Part shown: piece after piece, positions 36,330-44,537 of the stretch
Position numbering within the stretch: position 1 is the stretch's first letter
How the letters are laid out: each line of letters starts with the position of its first letter
From: Acidovorax sp. T1
Lineage (GTDB): Bacteria > Pseudomonadota > Gammaproteobacteria > Burkholderiales > Burkholderiaceae_C
NCBI RefSeq assembly: GCF_002176815.1
Contig: NZ_CP021648.1
Span: 2,364,001-2,428,000 of the forward strand
Length of the DNA: 64,000 nt
Direction: 5' to 3'
Notes under the pieces: generated by a model
What the model was told of the DNA's origin: nothing
The model's input: only the letters and a program-made list of their open reading frames with translations
The model's database searches: none
Translations under genes and position numbers: made by a program

Positions 36330-36583
36330 TCCGACCGTCCTGCCTGGGGGAATTTGGGGTGGCCAAGGGTGGGGGAATTTGACCTGGCCATCGGGGGACC
36401 CCGAGACCTTGCTTATTCGCAAGGTCGAAGGACTCGCACAGCTGCTCGGCTGTAGCGAGCAACACGCCCAGCGCTTGATTCTCGAACGCTGCGAACTCCC
36501 CATCTGATCTCAGCCTCGTGTGCTCTTCATCGAGCACACCGGGATGCGTTCCTGCATCGTTTAACTTAAATAGAAAGTTCACC

Positions 36584-37465
36584 ATGTCCAAGATCACCAC
36601 TTCCACCGCCACGTTCTGCCTGTTTGATTTCATCCGTGATGTGCCCAACCCAGACGTTGCTGCGCAGATCGCCCAATCCACCGCATGGCGTATCGACACG
36701 CTCATCCAAGGTGCTGCGCGTCAGCTGTTCAAGGCTGTGCGCGAAGACCAGTACAAGAAAGGCGTTGATGGTCTGGCCGAGTTGTCGATGGCCCTCAAAG
36801 AGCAGGCATTCGCCGAATATGCCTTCGAAGATGCTGGCTCCATCACCACTGGCCCTGTCGCCACCATCAAGGAACTCATGCTGCACCGTGAGGGCGCCTA
36901 CAACCTGGCATCAGAACTCACCTCGTTGTGCATCGACTACCAAGGTCGACCCAAGTCGTTTCAGATCCCTGATCTGGATGATGTGTTCTTCAACGAGGTG
37001 AACCTGAAGGTGCGCCCGCAGACCAAGCGTCGCATTGCGATGAGCGTCGAGCGTCGTGCTAAGGCGTACGACCTCACGGCTGATGAGACACAAGCACAAG
37101 TTGCACGCCGTGTGCAGCGCGAAGAAGACAAGCTGAAGGACGTAGGCCTCACGCTGCAAGAGCAAGCTGGTGCGGTGTACGAGATGTTCCGCCAAGCGTG
37201 CGCAGTCACGCTGGATGCCGAAGTGGGTCAGGAGTTCCACACGATGGACACCAACAACCAGCGCACGCTGATCGAGTCGGCTATGACCGCAGCGGATCGT
37301 GCTGAAGAGTACGCCACGTCGTCGACCAACCTGTCGGACGCCGAGTTCGACGACGTGTGCATGTGCGTGCTCAACGTGAACAAGCAACTCAAGCTCGTGC
37401 TGAACAGCTCGCGCTTCAAGACGCATGCTCAGCGCGAAGCTGCTGCCGCCGTGAACGTCGGCTAA
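36584..37465 (+). CDS. Early protein of unknown function, 293 aa
   Basis: ATG 36584; weak ribosome site, 17 nt after a one-mismatch copy of the recurrent motif (36557-36566). Soluble, mostly helical, with an internal run of charged residues (VERRAKAYDLTADETQ). No family recognised. Followed directly by a 16-bp hairpin. Confidence 0.65.
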   Translation: MSKITTSTATFCLFDFIRDVPNPDVAAQIAQSTAWRIDTLIQGAARQLFKAVREDQYKKGVDGLAELSMALKEQAFAEYAFEDAGSITTGPVATIKELMLHREGAYNLASELTSLCIDYQGRPKSFQIPDLDDVFFNEVNLKVRPQTKRRIAMSVERRAKAYDLTADETQAQVARRVQREEDKLKDVGLTLQEQAGAVYEMFRQACAVTLDAEVGQEFHTMDTNNQRTLIESAMTAADRAEEYATSSTNLSDAEFDDVCMCVLNVNKQLKLVLNSSRFKTHAQREAAAAVNVG

Positions 37466-37467
37466 GA

Positions 37468-37503
37468 GATGAGAGCGTAGGGCGTAAGCCCTACGCTCTC
37501 ATC
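37468..37503 (+). other. 16-bp perfect stem with GTAA tetraloop
   Basis: GATGAGAGCGTAGGGC / GCCCTACGCTCTCATC closed by a GNRA-type loop, 2 nt after a stop codon. There is no U tract, so this looks like an RNase III-type processing or stability hairpin rather than an intrinsic terminator. Confidence 0.6.
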
Positions 37504-37541
37504 GCGCGGGGTAGAGTTATGGGCCTTGAAGGAGAGATGAG

Positions 37542-37934
37542 ATGACAGATACCGAGTACAACAGCGAAGAGTTGATCGAGCTGGTGGCAGAGTTTGCCGA
37601 AATCCCAGGACATCTCAGCGAAGATGATGACCGTTGGGTGGTCCCTCGGCTAAGCGCAGCAGATTACGACCGTACCGGCCTAACACGCGGGCGTACGTGG
37701 TGGGACCCGCGGATAGACAACGGCGATGCGATGCAGCTTGCTGTACGCCTCGGCATCGATACGTATACAGCACACATAAGCCTCAGTGGCAAACGTACAG
37801 TCAGTGCCGGAAAAGTGGATGGCCCGGGTCTAGGCGTCGAATGCCTTAGCAAATCAACCGGCGACAACCTAGCTGCAATGCGCCGCGCGATCTTCGGGAC
37901 CGCCGTAAAAATGGCGCAAGAAGCGTCGTCCTGA
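37542..37934 (+). CDS. Phage ABA-sandwich-like protein, 130 aa
   Basis: GAAGGAG ribosome site upstream. Contains the pattern WWDPRIDNGDAMQLAVRLGID followed by a short beta segment, as in the Phage_ABA_S family of small early phage proteins whose role is unknown. The C-terminal helix (NLAAMRRAIFGTAVKMAQ) is also typical. Confidence 0.65.
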   Translation: MTDTEYNSEELIELVAEFAEIPGHLSEDDDRWVVPRLSAADYDRTGLTRGRTWWDPRIDNGDAMQLAVRLGIDTYTAHISLSGKRTVSAGKVDGPGLGVECLSKSTGDNLAAMRRAIFGTAVKMAQEASS

Positions 37935-37965
37935 GCCCTTAGAACTTACGCTCTTCGGGGCCGAA

Positions 37966-38082
37966 TCTTTTTCGTTTCCATATACATAGTACTTAGTACT
38001 TAGTTTTATATATTTATATTCTCTTAAGAGTTTATATTTATAAGTATAAGAGTATAAGGTATTAAATAGGTAGTAGGATAGT
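37966..38082. other. AT-rich island, candidate replication origin
   Basis: About 115 bp that is strongly AT-rich in an otherwise GC-rich genome. It contains the direct repeat AGTACTT/AGTACTTAG (37988-38003), the perfect palindrome CTCTTAAGAG (38021-38030) and repeated TATAAGTATAAG. It lies in the 221-bp gap immediately upstream of the primase-helicase gene. An origin or very strong promoter region are the leading readings. Confidence 0.55.
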
Positions 38083-38155
38083 GTCCCCACCAGGTGCTGT
38101 GCCTGGACGTGCGCCCTCTGCTCGAACATCTGCAAAAGATCCACAAAGATAGACC

Positions 38156-40603
38156 ATGAACATCATCTTCCTCGAGGCCTCTGTACCCCTCACCAAGACC
38201 TACTCAAAATCATCCGGCGCTGTCGTGAAGACCCCCTACCCATTCGTGTGGGAGTTCACCTCGCACTCCGAGCCGTGCAAGTCGCTCGTCGAGCTCGAAC
38301 ATCTGTTGAAGACTCACGCAGCACTCGGCCACTGTGCGCTGAAGGGTTCGATCGCACGCCCACTGGTTAAAGAGTCTCGCGCTGGCAGCACAGACACCAA
38401 CAGCACGACCGAGTGGCTCGTACTCGACCTGGACGGGCTGCCCGAAACCATTGACCTGGTCACCCCGTCAGGCAAGTCGCAGAGTGCGCCGCTCACCATC
38501 GATTTGTTTCTGGCTGAGATGGGCCTGGCCGACATCAGCTACATCGTGCAGTACTCAGCCTCATACGGCATCGAGAACCAGCGCCTGCGCGCTCACATCT
38601 TCATGCTGCTGGACAAGCCCTATGCAGCTCCGCTGCTCAAGCAATGGCTCATCCAGAAGAACCACGAGGTGCCCCTGCTCCATGGCTCCATGGGTCTGAC
38701 CAAGACAGGCAACTCCATCTCCTGGCCGCTGGACATCAGTGCATGCCAGAACGACAAGCTGATCTACATCGCACCCCCAGTACTCAAGGGCATCAAGGAC
38801 CCGATGGGCAAGACGCCGCGCATCTCGTACGTCAAGCGCAAGCACGACAAGCTCAGCCTCAACGGCCTGGTGTCCAGCTCCAGCAAGAACAAGGAGCTGA
38901 ACCACAAGCGCATCGCTGACCTGCGCGAAGAGTCCGGCCTCCCAGCCCGCAAGATCACCTACAAGATGCACGGCAGCACCGAGGTCATGCTCAAGCCTGA
39001 CGAGTGCATCATCACCGAGATGAAGACCGAGCGCGGCTTCGTCTACTTCAACCTCAACGGAGGGGACTCATGGGCGTACTACCACCCCGAGAACGCACCG
39101 GACTACATCTTGAACTTCAAAGGCGAGCCCGCCTATCTGACCAAGGAATTGTTGCCCGACTATTGGCAGCAACTGACTGGAACCGGTTCATCGACGCGTG
39201 TCTCCTCCAACGGTCTAACCTATCTCGCTTTCCTCGACCGCAGCACTGGGGTCTACTGGCGTGGGACGTACGACGCAGCCGCCGACTTGCTGGACATCAC
39301 GCCAGCAAAAAACGAGACACAGCTGCGTCACTTTGCCAAGCAATACGGCGTGCCTATGGGCGACTTCGTCCCAGAATGGGACCTCACGTTCGATCCCACC
39401 GACATGGTGCGCGTCGACGTCCAGAACCGCACCGTCAACAAGTTCCAGCCTACGCAGTACATGCTCAACGCCGGCACTAAGTCACCCAAGGCCATCCCCA
39501 AGACGATCCACAAAGTCATCTGGCATGCCCTGGGCGGCGAGCAAGCCATCTTCGACCACTACATCAACTGGCTGGCTACCATCGTGCAGACGCGCGACCG
39601 CACACGCACCGCGTGGGTCCTGCACGGCACGGAAGGCACAGGTAAGGGCGTGATGGTCGGTAAGATCCTGCGCCCGCTGTTTGGCGGCCACGTCGCGCTG
39701 CGCCGCATGGAGGAGCTCAACGAGAAGTACAACCAGTTCATGCAGAACTCGTTCCTTGTCTTCGTCGATGAGGTCCAGACCAAGGCGCTACAGAACGAGC
39801 AGGGCGTCATGGCCAAGCTGCGCAACTTCATCACCGAGGACACCATCCCGATCCGGGCCATGTACTCGAATGATGTCATCGTCCACAACTACACGAACTG
39901 GATCTTCTCTTCCAACATGTCTGACCCTGTCAGCATCAAGAAGGGTGACCGCCGCTTCAATGTCGGCAAGTACCAGTCAGTGAAGCTGCAGATGACTGAC
40001 TCCGAGATCGACGGCATCGAGAAAGAGCTGCAGGCCTTCTATGACTACCTGGTGAACTACCCGGCCGACTTCGAGCTGGCCGGTCAGATCATCCAGACCG
40101 CAGACCGTGACACGATGATCTCGATCAGCGAAAGCTCGATCGACACGGTGGGCTCGGCGCTGCTGGAAGGCAACTTCGATTTCTTCATCGAACAACTGCC
40201 GACCGACAACAGCCACCTGCGCAACGCGCTGCAGGCCAACAAGGTCAAGGACTACGAAGACGTGCTGCGCAACGCCATGGCGCGCACACAACCCAGCGGC
40301 GATTGCGCCGTGGCACGCGAAGAGCTGCGCACCTTGTTCGACTTCACCGTGGGCGGTATGCCCACCAGCCCGAACAAATTCACGTCACTCCTCAAACACC
40401 ACCGCATTCACATGGATGCTGTATGGGTCAACAACAAAACAGTCCGGGGAATCAAAGTACGCTGGAAAGACATGGCACAGTTCCCGACCTATCTGAGCCA
40501 GCACCTCGCGTCGCCGAACTCAAGCGCATCTTCCGCGCCTACTTCGACGACTACCCCAAAACTCGCCGGCAAGCGCGCACCGAAAGCTAAGGAGGCAGTG
40601 TGA
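38156..40603 (+). CDS. Primase-helicase (DUF5906/D5-type), 815 aa
   Basis: The N-terminal ~250 residues resemble an archaeo-eukaryotic-type primase with VLDLDG at 89-94. A linker region is followed by a superfamily III helicase/ATPase with Walker A HGTEGTGKG at 490-498, Walker B FLVFVDEVQ and a sensor segment WIFSSNMSD. The C-terminus is an Ala/Ser/Pro-rich tail. Would unwind and prime phage DNA; it is the first replication gene after the AT-rich island. Confidence 0.85.
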   Translation: MNIIFLEASVPLTKTYSKSSGAVVKTPYPFVWEFTSHSEPCKSLVELEHLLKTHAALGHCALKGSIARPLVKESRAGSTDTNSTTEWLVLDLDGLPETIDLVTPSGKSQSAPLTIDLFLAEMGLADISYIVQYSASYGIENQRLRAHIFMLLDKPYAAPLLKQWLIQKNHEVPLLHGSMGLTKTGNSISWPLDISACQNDKLIYIAPPVLKGIKDPMGKTPRISYVKRKHDKLSLNGLVSSSSKNKELNHKRIADLREESGLPARKITYKMHGSTEVMLKPDECIITEMKTERGFVYFNLNGGDSWAYYHPENAPDYILNFKGEPAYLTKELLPDYWQQLTGTGSSTRVSSNGLTYLAFLDRSTGVYWRGTYDAAADLLDITPAKNETQLRHFAKQYGVPMGDFVPEWDLTFDPTDMVRVDVQNRTVNKFQPTQYMLNAGTKSPKAIPKTIHKVIWHALGGEQAIFDHYINWLATIVQTRDRTRTAWVLHGTEGTGKGVMVGKILRPLFGGHVALRRMEELNEKYNQFMQNSFLVFVDEVQTKALQNEQGVMAKLRNFITEDTIPIRAMYSNDVIVHNYTNWIFSSNMSDPVSIKKGDRRFNVGKYQSVKLQMTDSEIDGIEKELQAFYDYLVNYPADFELAGQIIQTADRDTMISISESSIDTVGSALLEGNFDFFIEQLPTDNSHLRNALQANKVKDYEDVLRNAMARTQPSGDCAVAREELRTLFDFTVGGMPTSPNKFTSLLKHHRIHMDAVWVNNKTVRGIKVRWKDMAQFPTYLSQHLASPNSSASSAPTSTTTPKLAGKRAPKAKEAV

Positions 40604-40833
40604 CCGTCGTACTCACCCTGACCGACATCACCGAGCACCCGCCGCCATTCAGCTCCGTCGTCCGCATCGCGCCCCGCGAGTTCGTCGTGTTCGCCAGGCG
40701 TACGGAGAACACTGGCTGCAAGGACTGCGCGTTCGTGGATGATGACCCGCGGTGCAAGGCCGCAGAGTGCTTCGGCGGCATCTACATCCCGAAGGACAAA
40801 TACCTCGAGATGCGGCTGCTAGGAGAACTGTGA
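40600..40833 (+). CDS. Cys-rich micro-protein, paralogue 1, 77 aa
   Basis: GTG 40600 overlaps the primase stop (GTGA) with GGAGG upstream. Cysteine pattern CKDCAF...RCKAAEC followed by GIYIPKDKYLEMRLLGEL. Shares the Cys cluster plus I-x-P/D-x-D-Q/K-Y...L-x-x-L ending with the next three genes. Possibly zinc binding; unknown role. Confidence 0.6.
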   Translation: MTVVLTLTDITEHPPPFSSVVRIAPREFVVFARRTENTGCKDCAFVDDDPRCKAAECFGGIYIPKDKYLEMRLLGEL

Positions 40834-41078
40834 TGGCCGAACTTGCATGGACCACCATCGCTGGTAAACGCGTGCTGCCCGTCCTAGGGCACGAAGGGAT
40901 GTGCGGCACAGCCGGCACGCGGCGTACGCGCATAAATTGTGCGTTCTATGATATGGCGTACGGCGACTGCCTCGCACATAACGGCTGCGAAGCAGACACA
41001 TTCCCAAACGACACGATCTTCATCACTGAAGATCAGCTCCCTGAGTACCCGGCACGCAAATTAGTAGGAGACCTGTGA
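40833..41078 (+). CDS. Cys-rich micro-protein, paralogue 2, 81 aa
   Basis: TGATG overlap with the preceding gene. Cys at GMCGT, INCAFY, GDCLAHNGC, then IFITEDQLPEYPARKLVGDL. Clearly related in layout to its neighbours; its C-terminal coding sequence (41034-41086) is duplicated 197 bp downstream. Confidence 0.6.
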   Translation: MAELAWTTIAGKRVLPVLGHEGMCGTAGTRRTRINCAFYDMAYGDCLAHNGCEADTFPNDTIFITEDQLPEYPARKLVGDL

Positions 41079-41275
41079 TGGACGAAAACCTCATGCTCGT
41101 CAGTAACCCGCCGCGCTGGGCCATCATCGCCGCCGGCAACCGCGCCGGTGACCGCCCGGTGGTCAACGCTCAGCCCGCCGCGCTGGTCAATCGCTTCGTC
41201 CGCATCGACTTTGAAGTCGACCTGGAGGACCAGCTCCCTGAGTACCTGGCACGCAAATTAGTAGGAGACCTGTGA
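41075..41275 (+). CDS. Chimeric ORF built from duplicated segments, 66 aa
   Basis: ATGA overlap at the start. Residues ~15-52 match the AAA ATPase downstream (WAIIAAGNRAGDR...NRFVxIDFEV), copied from 42134-42247; the final ~14 residues (QLPEYLARKLVGDL) are copied from the preceding gene. The ATPase fragment lacks its Walker motifs. Probably a by-product of recombination, although it remains open and has a ribosome site. Confidence 0.55.
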   Translation: MMDENLMLVSNPPRWAIIAAGNRAGDRPVVNAQPAALVNRFVRIDFEVDLEDQLPEYLARKLVGDL

Positions 41276-41294
41276 TGGACGAAGACCTCGTGTC

Positions 41295-41504
41295 ATGAAG
41301 ACAGAAACCATCCTCGGTGAACAAGTCGTGCGTGTGGACGGACTGGACAGCACCTGTACCGTCGCTAACAACTCGATCTTGGTCTGCGCGTTCTATGCCA
41401 GAGACTGCCGGCTTTCGGGCAGCCTGGCCTGTGGATTTAGCTCCGACATCTTTATCCGCCCGGACCAGATTGTTGACTACCTAGCCACCAAGCTCGTGTC
41501 ATAA
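41295..41504 (+). CDS. Cys-rich micro-protein, paralogue 3, 69 aa
   Basis: Starts at ATG 41295, overlapping a 7-codon remnant ORF. Cys residues at STCTVA, LVCAFYARDC and LACG, ending IFIRPDQIVDYLATKLVS, the family pattern. Followed by a copy of the recurrent motif. Confidence 0.6.
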   Translation: MKTETILGEQVVRVDGLDSTCTVANNSILVCAFYARDCRLSGSLACGFSSDIFIRPDQIVDYLATKLVS

Positions 41505-41514
41505 TCTTTCATCT
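41505..41514 (+). promoter_or_regulatory. Recurrent motif (TCTTTCATCT)
   Basis: Exact copy in the 34-bp gap before the 55-aa gene. Confidence 0.45.
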
Positions 41515-41538
41515 TTTTCGATAACAAGTGGACCACCC

Positions 41539-41706
41539 ATGAAACTTCGCCTCTTCGCTCTCCGCAACACCTCTACCGGCAAACTCGTCGCTGACACCTA
41601 CTTCAGCGACAAGCCTGCTGCCAAGCGTGAACGCGATGAGCGCAACAAAGCCGGCGGCACTTACGTCGTCACGCCAGGCCCAGACCACCGCCGCTTTAAC
41701 TCGTAA
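41539..41706 (+). CDS. Small basic early protein, 55 aa
   Basis: MKLRLFALRNTSTGKLVADTYF then KAGGTYVVTPGPDHRRF; a pattern seen in small proteins of related phages. Unknown function; lies between two motif copies. Confidence 0.6.
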   Translation: MKLRLFALRNTSTGKLVADTYFSDKPAAKRERDERNKAGGTYVVTPGPDHRRFNS

Positions 41707-41716
41707 TCGTTTATCT
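41707..41716 (+). promoter_or_regulatory. Recurrent motif (TCGTTTATCT)
   Basis: Exact copy directly after the stop of the 55-aa gene, 51 nt before the CobS-like ATPase. Confidence 0.45.
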
Positions 41717-41767
41717 CACGCGGACCCGCATCCGCTCTATTTCCCGGAACGACTGAAAGGAAACCAA

Positions 41768-42760
41768 ATGCGCCCCTCCCAAGTAAAACTCGCCCTCCAG
41801 CACCTCGTCGCCCGCCAGCGCCCCGCCTTCGTCTGGGGCCCAGTAGGCGCAGGCAAGTCCGACGTCGTTGCCTCAGTCGCCGAAGACCTCAAGCTCGAAC
41901 TCCGTGACGTTCGCCTGAACCTCATGGACCCCGTGGACCTCAAGGGCTTTCCTGTTGTGCGCGGCACGGGCAAGAACGAAGTCATGGCCTTCGTACCCCC
42001 TGACTTCCTGCCCACCAAGGGCAAGGGCATCCTGTTCCTGGACGAAATGAATAGTGCGCCCCAGTCCGTCCAGGCTGCGGCGTACCAGCTCATCCTGAAC
42101 CGCAAGCTGGGCAACTACACCATGCCTGACGGCTGGGCCATCATCGCCGCCGGCAACCGCGCTGGCGACCGCTCGGTGGTCAACGCCCAGCCCGCTGCGC
42201 TGGCCAACCGCTTCGTCCACATCGACTTTGAAGTCAACCTGGAGGACTGGAACCTTTGGGCCATGACCAACGACATAAGCGACATCACCCGCGGCTTCCT
42301 GCACTTCAGGCCTGAGCTGCTGCACTCGTTCGATGCAACCACCAACCCGCGTGCGTTCCCGACGCCACGTTCGTGGGCCTTCGCCGATAGCGTGCGCCAG
42401 TCAAATCTGTCGGCCGACACCGAATTCGATCTCATCAAAGGCTCCGTCGGCGAAGGCGCCACTTCGGAATATCTGGCCTTCGCCCGCATGGCCAGTGAGC
42501 TGCCCACTGTGGACGAGATCCTGCTGAATCCTGACAAAGCGCGCGTGTCAGACAACCCGTCGACCATGTTCGCCGCCTCAACCATGCTGGACAGCAAGGC
42601 CACGCCCAACACACTGGGCCGCCTGATGACCTACATGGCTCGCCTGCCTATCGAGTTCCAGGTGTTGTTCATGCGCTCGGCATGCGGCGCCAATCGTGAC
42701 CTGCTCAAGACTCGTGAAGCAATCAAGTGGCTCAGCTCGAACCAAGCAGTGCTGATTTGA
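41768..42760 (+). CDS. AAA+ ATPase, CobS/MoxR-like, 330 aa
   Basis: Start at ATG 41768 behind AAAGGAAA. Walker A GPVGAGKS (24-31), Walker B ILFLDEMN (88-95), sensor-1 AAGNRAGD. Members of this class act with VWA partners as metal chelatase-like or protein-remodelling machines (CobS/CobT, MoxR/VWA). A VWA/peptidase partner is encoded at 49517. Its role in phages is not established. Part of its sequence is duplicated in the 66-aa ORF upstream. Confidence 0.83.
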   Translation: MRPSQVKLALQHLVARQRPAFVWGPVGAGKSDVVASVAEDLKLELRDVRLNLMDPVDLKGFPVVRGTGKNEVMAFVPPDFLPTKGKGILFLDEMNSAPQSVQAAAYQLILNRKLGNYTMPDGWAIIAAGNRAGDRSVVNAQPAALANRFVHIDFEVNLEDWNLWAMTNDISDITRGFLHFRPELLHSFDATTNPRAFPTPRSWAFADSVRQSNLSADTEFDLIKGSVGEGATSEYLAFARMASELPTVDEILLNPDKARVSDNPSTMFAASTMLDSKATPNTLGRLMTYMARLPIEFQVLFMRSACGANRDLLKTREAIKWLSSNQAVLI

Positions 42761-42773
42761 CGAAAGAAACAAC

Positions 42774-43604
42774 ATGATCCAAAACCGCTCTATGCTGGTC
42801 GATCTCACGATCAGCCGCTGGACCGCCGTCAAGCACGACCGCACTGTGTCGGCCGAGGTGGACCAGACGCACGCCGCCAAGCAAGGCGGGCGTTATAACA
42901 AACACCTGATCGACAAGGCCCACCTGGCCGCTATCGACAGCGTCGCCAATGAGCTGCGCAAGTACCACTACTCGCGCACGCTCCCTTGGACCGACAAGGG
43001 CCACCGCATCCTGCCCGCAGACTTGTTCTTCGATTACCAGCAGGAGCTGACGAAGTACAAGCAGCAGTTCCAGACGGCTGTCTCTGACTTCGTCAAGCTG
43101 TACCCCCAGCTGGTCCAGGACGCGCGCCTGCGCCTGGGCACGATGTACCGGCCCGAGGACTACCCACAGCCCAGTGACTTGTTCGGCATGTTCGACATTT
43201 CTCTGGACATCGCCCCTGTGCCTGACGCTAACGACTTCCGCGTCGATGTGGCCCAGGAGACCCAGGACGAAATCCGCGCGCAGATCACCCAGGCCGTGGC
43301 CACGCGCCAGGCCAAGATGGTTAAGGACTGCTGGAGCCGCATGCGCGAAGTCGTCGGCCGTATCGCCGAACAGTGCGGCAAAGAGAAAGGCGTTATCCGC
43401 GACTCACTCATGGACAACGCCCGTGACCTGGTCGCCGTACTCGGCGGCCTGAACGTCACCAACGACCCAGAGATTGCCGCCGTCGAGAACGACATCCGCG
43501 ACAAGCTGCTGGTACCCACAACCAGGCTTCGTGTCTCCCCCGGCGCTCGCGTTCAGACCGCACAGATTGCACGCGAGCTGCTCGAGCGCATGCCACAGGA
43601 GTAA
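42774..43604 (+). CDS. DUF3150-like partner of the AAA ATPase, 276 aa
   Basis: Directly follows the ATPase gene. Helical protein with HDRTVSAEVDQTHAAKQGGRYNK near the N-terminus and a central coiled-coil; matches the habit and location of DUF3150 proteins that accompany MoxR/VWA genes in phages. Function unknown, probably a complex subunit. Confidence 0.65.
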   Translation: MIQNRSMLVDLTISRWTAVKHDRTVSAEVDQTHAAKQGGRYNKHLIDKAHLAAIDSVANELRKYHYSRTLPWTDKGHRILPADLFFDYQQELTKYKQQFQTAVSDFVKLYPQLVQDARLRLGTMYRPEDYPQPSDLFGMFDISLDIAPVPDANDFRVDVAQETQDEIRAQITQAVATRQAKMVKDCWSRMREVVGRIAEQCGKEKGVIRDSLMDNARDLVAVLGGLNVTNDPEIAAVENDIRDKLLVPTTRLRVSPGARVQTAQIARELLERMPQE

Positions 43605-43608
43605 GCCC

Positions 43609-44358
43609 ATGTCATGGAGCAACAACTGCTACAAGCTCCCGCGCATCGCAGATTACGCGGCTGCTAAAAAGCGCTTCGACGACACGGCGCAACCGCGCAC
43701 GTCTCGCTGGGGCACTTTTCAGCGCCCATTGGACGGCGCAAGGGCGTACCACAAGCGCATACAGTTCGACCCTTCGAATCAGGCGTATGAGCTGGTGCTT
43801 TACCACACACCGCTGGTGACGTACTACCCGGACGGCGCTGTCGCTGTGAGACCTGACAGCAGAAAGACGTCACGTGAGTTTCTCTATGCGACGCTGCCCC
43901 TTGGGCTGTCCGTAACAAGCCACGCGGACGAGACGATGGTCGTCGCCCACACCCTCGAGGGCCAAGCCTGGTATTCCGTAGCAGTCGGCGCCCTGCGTTT
44001 CGAACATTGTGGCAACCACCTGTGGCGACTCACCAGCCCAGCTGACCAGCGCGTGCGCGAGCGCATGTGTCTCAAACGCGCAGCCCTGGTGCGCAAAGCT
44101 ACCAAGCCTTTTCTTGACTGGGTTCAGACAACCCGGGCGCTATGTGGCGAGCCCAGCACAAAGCCGAACGCGGTTCCGAAATACCCCGACAGCCTCGACG
44201 CATTCCAAGACACCGAACTGTGGCCCAGGCTCGCAGTCCGGGTTCCTGACCGAGCCACATGGATGCAAGGCGCCTACGACGCCTTCGGTGCGCGCACAGA
44301 GTTTGCAATCAGCAACCACGAGCCGCCTCGTCGTGGCCGTCACCCAAAGTTCAGCTGA
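43609..44358 (+). CDS. Hypothetical protein, 249 aa
   Basis: ATG 43609 with AGGAG formed by the end of the previous gene. Beta-rich middle and a basic C-terminus; opens MSWSNNCYKLPRIADYA. No recognised domain, cysteines are few, no membrane segments. Continues the run of the ATPase genes on the same strand. Confidence 0.6.
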   Translation: MSWSNNCYKLPRIADYAAAKKRFDDTAQPRTSRWGTFQRPLDGARAYHKRIQFDPSNQAYELVLYHTPLVTYYPDGAVAVRPDSRKTSREFLYATLPLGLSVTSHADETMVVAHTLEGQAWYSVAVGALRFEHCGNHLWRLTSPADQRVRERMCLKRAALVRKATKPFLDWVQTTRALCGEPSTKPNAVPKYPDSLDAFQDTELWPRLAVRVPDRATWMQGAYDAFGARTEFAISNHEPPRRGRHPKFS

Positions 44359-44537
44359 TGCTGACGGCACAAGAACAGAAAGAAATCCTGCGGCTCGCCC
44401 GACGGCTGGCCCAGGTTGGCCGCGCACGCGTCGAGATGAAGTGGCGCAACGGCCTGTCGCGCAAAAACATACACCTCGACCCGACCGTCAAAAAGGCCGA
44501 GGAAAAACTCATTGAATATTTGAAGGAAGTCGGATGA
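44358..44537 (+). CDS. Small basic helical protein, 59 aa
   Basis: TGATG overlap upstream and ATGA overlap with thyX downstream. Highly charged helices (EILRLARRLAQVGRARVEMKW). Unknown; may be a nucleic-acid binding adaptor. Confidence 0.55.
   Translation: MLTAQEQKEILRLARRLAQVGRARVEMKWRNGLSRKNIHLDPTVKKAEEKLIEYLKEVG

Larger units (their letters stand above)
33798..36396 (+). mobile_element. IS21-family insertion sequence
   Basis: Contains istA and istB with the usual 4-nt overlap. Both ends carry subterminal repeats related to GGCCACC and AAATTCCCCC (33801-33845 and, inverted, 36344-36392). Copies of GACCCC flank the ends (33792-33797 and 36397-36402) as the apparent target duplication. The exact outer boundary is uncertain by a few bases because the tips are runs of C/G. 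Recent by appearance: both genes intact and the target gene is perfectly reconstructable. Confidence 0.9.
33684..36507 (+). pseudogene. 72-aa early gene interrupted by IS21
   Basis: The left part encodes MATIKVTIRQKRIVYDD to DESDP (33684-33797); the right part, after the element, resumes in frame as DPETLLIRKVEGLAQLLGC to the stop at 36505-36507. Removing one GACCCC copy plus the element rejoins the two halves seamlessly into a 72-codon gene. The right part has a small helical C-terminus. Function unknown; now disrupted. Confidence 0.75.

Noticed and set aside
37869..38144. Minus-strand 91-aa ORF across the AT-rich island
   Set aside because: Tyr/Lys/Leu-rich composition simply reflects AT-rich DNA and it runs antisense through the end of the 130-aa gene; no ribosome site.
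41275..41298. Seven-codon ORF MDEDLVS
   Set aside because: Looks like a remnant of the local duplication; too short to call a gene.
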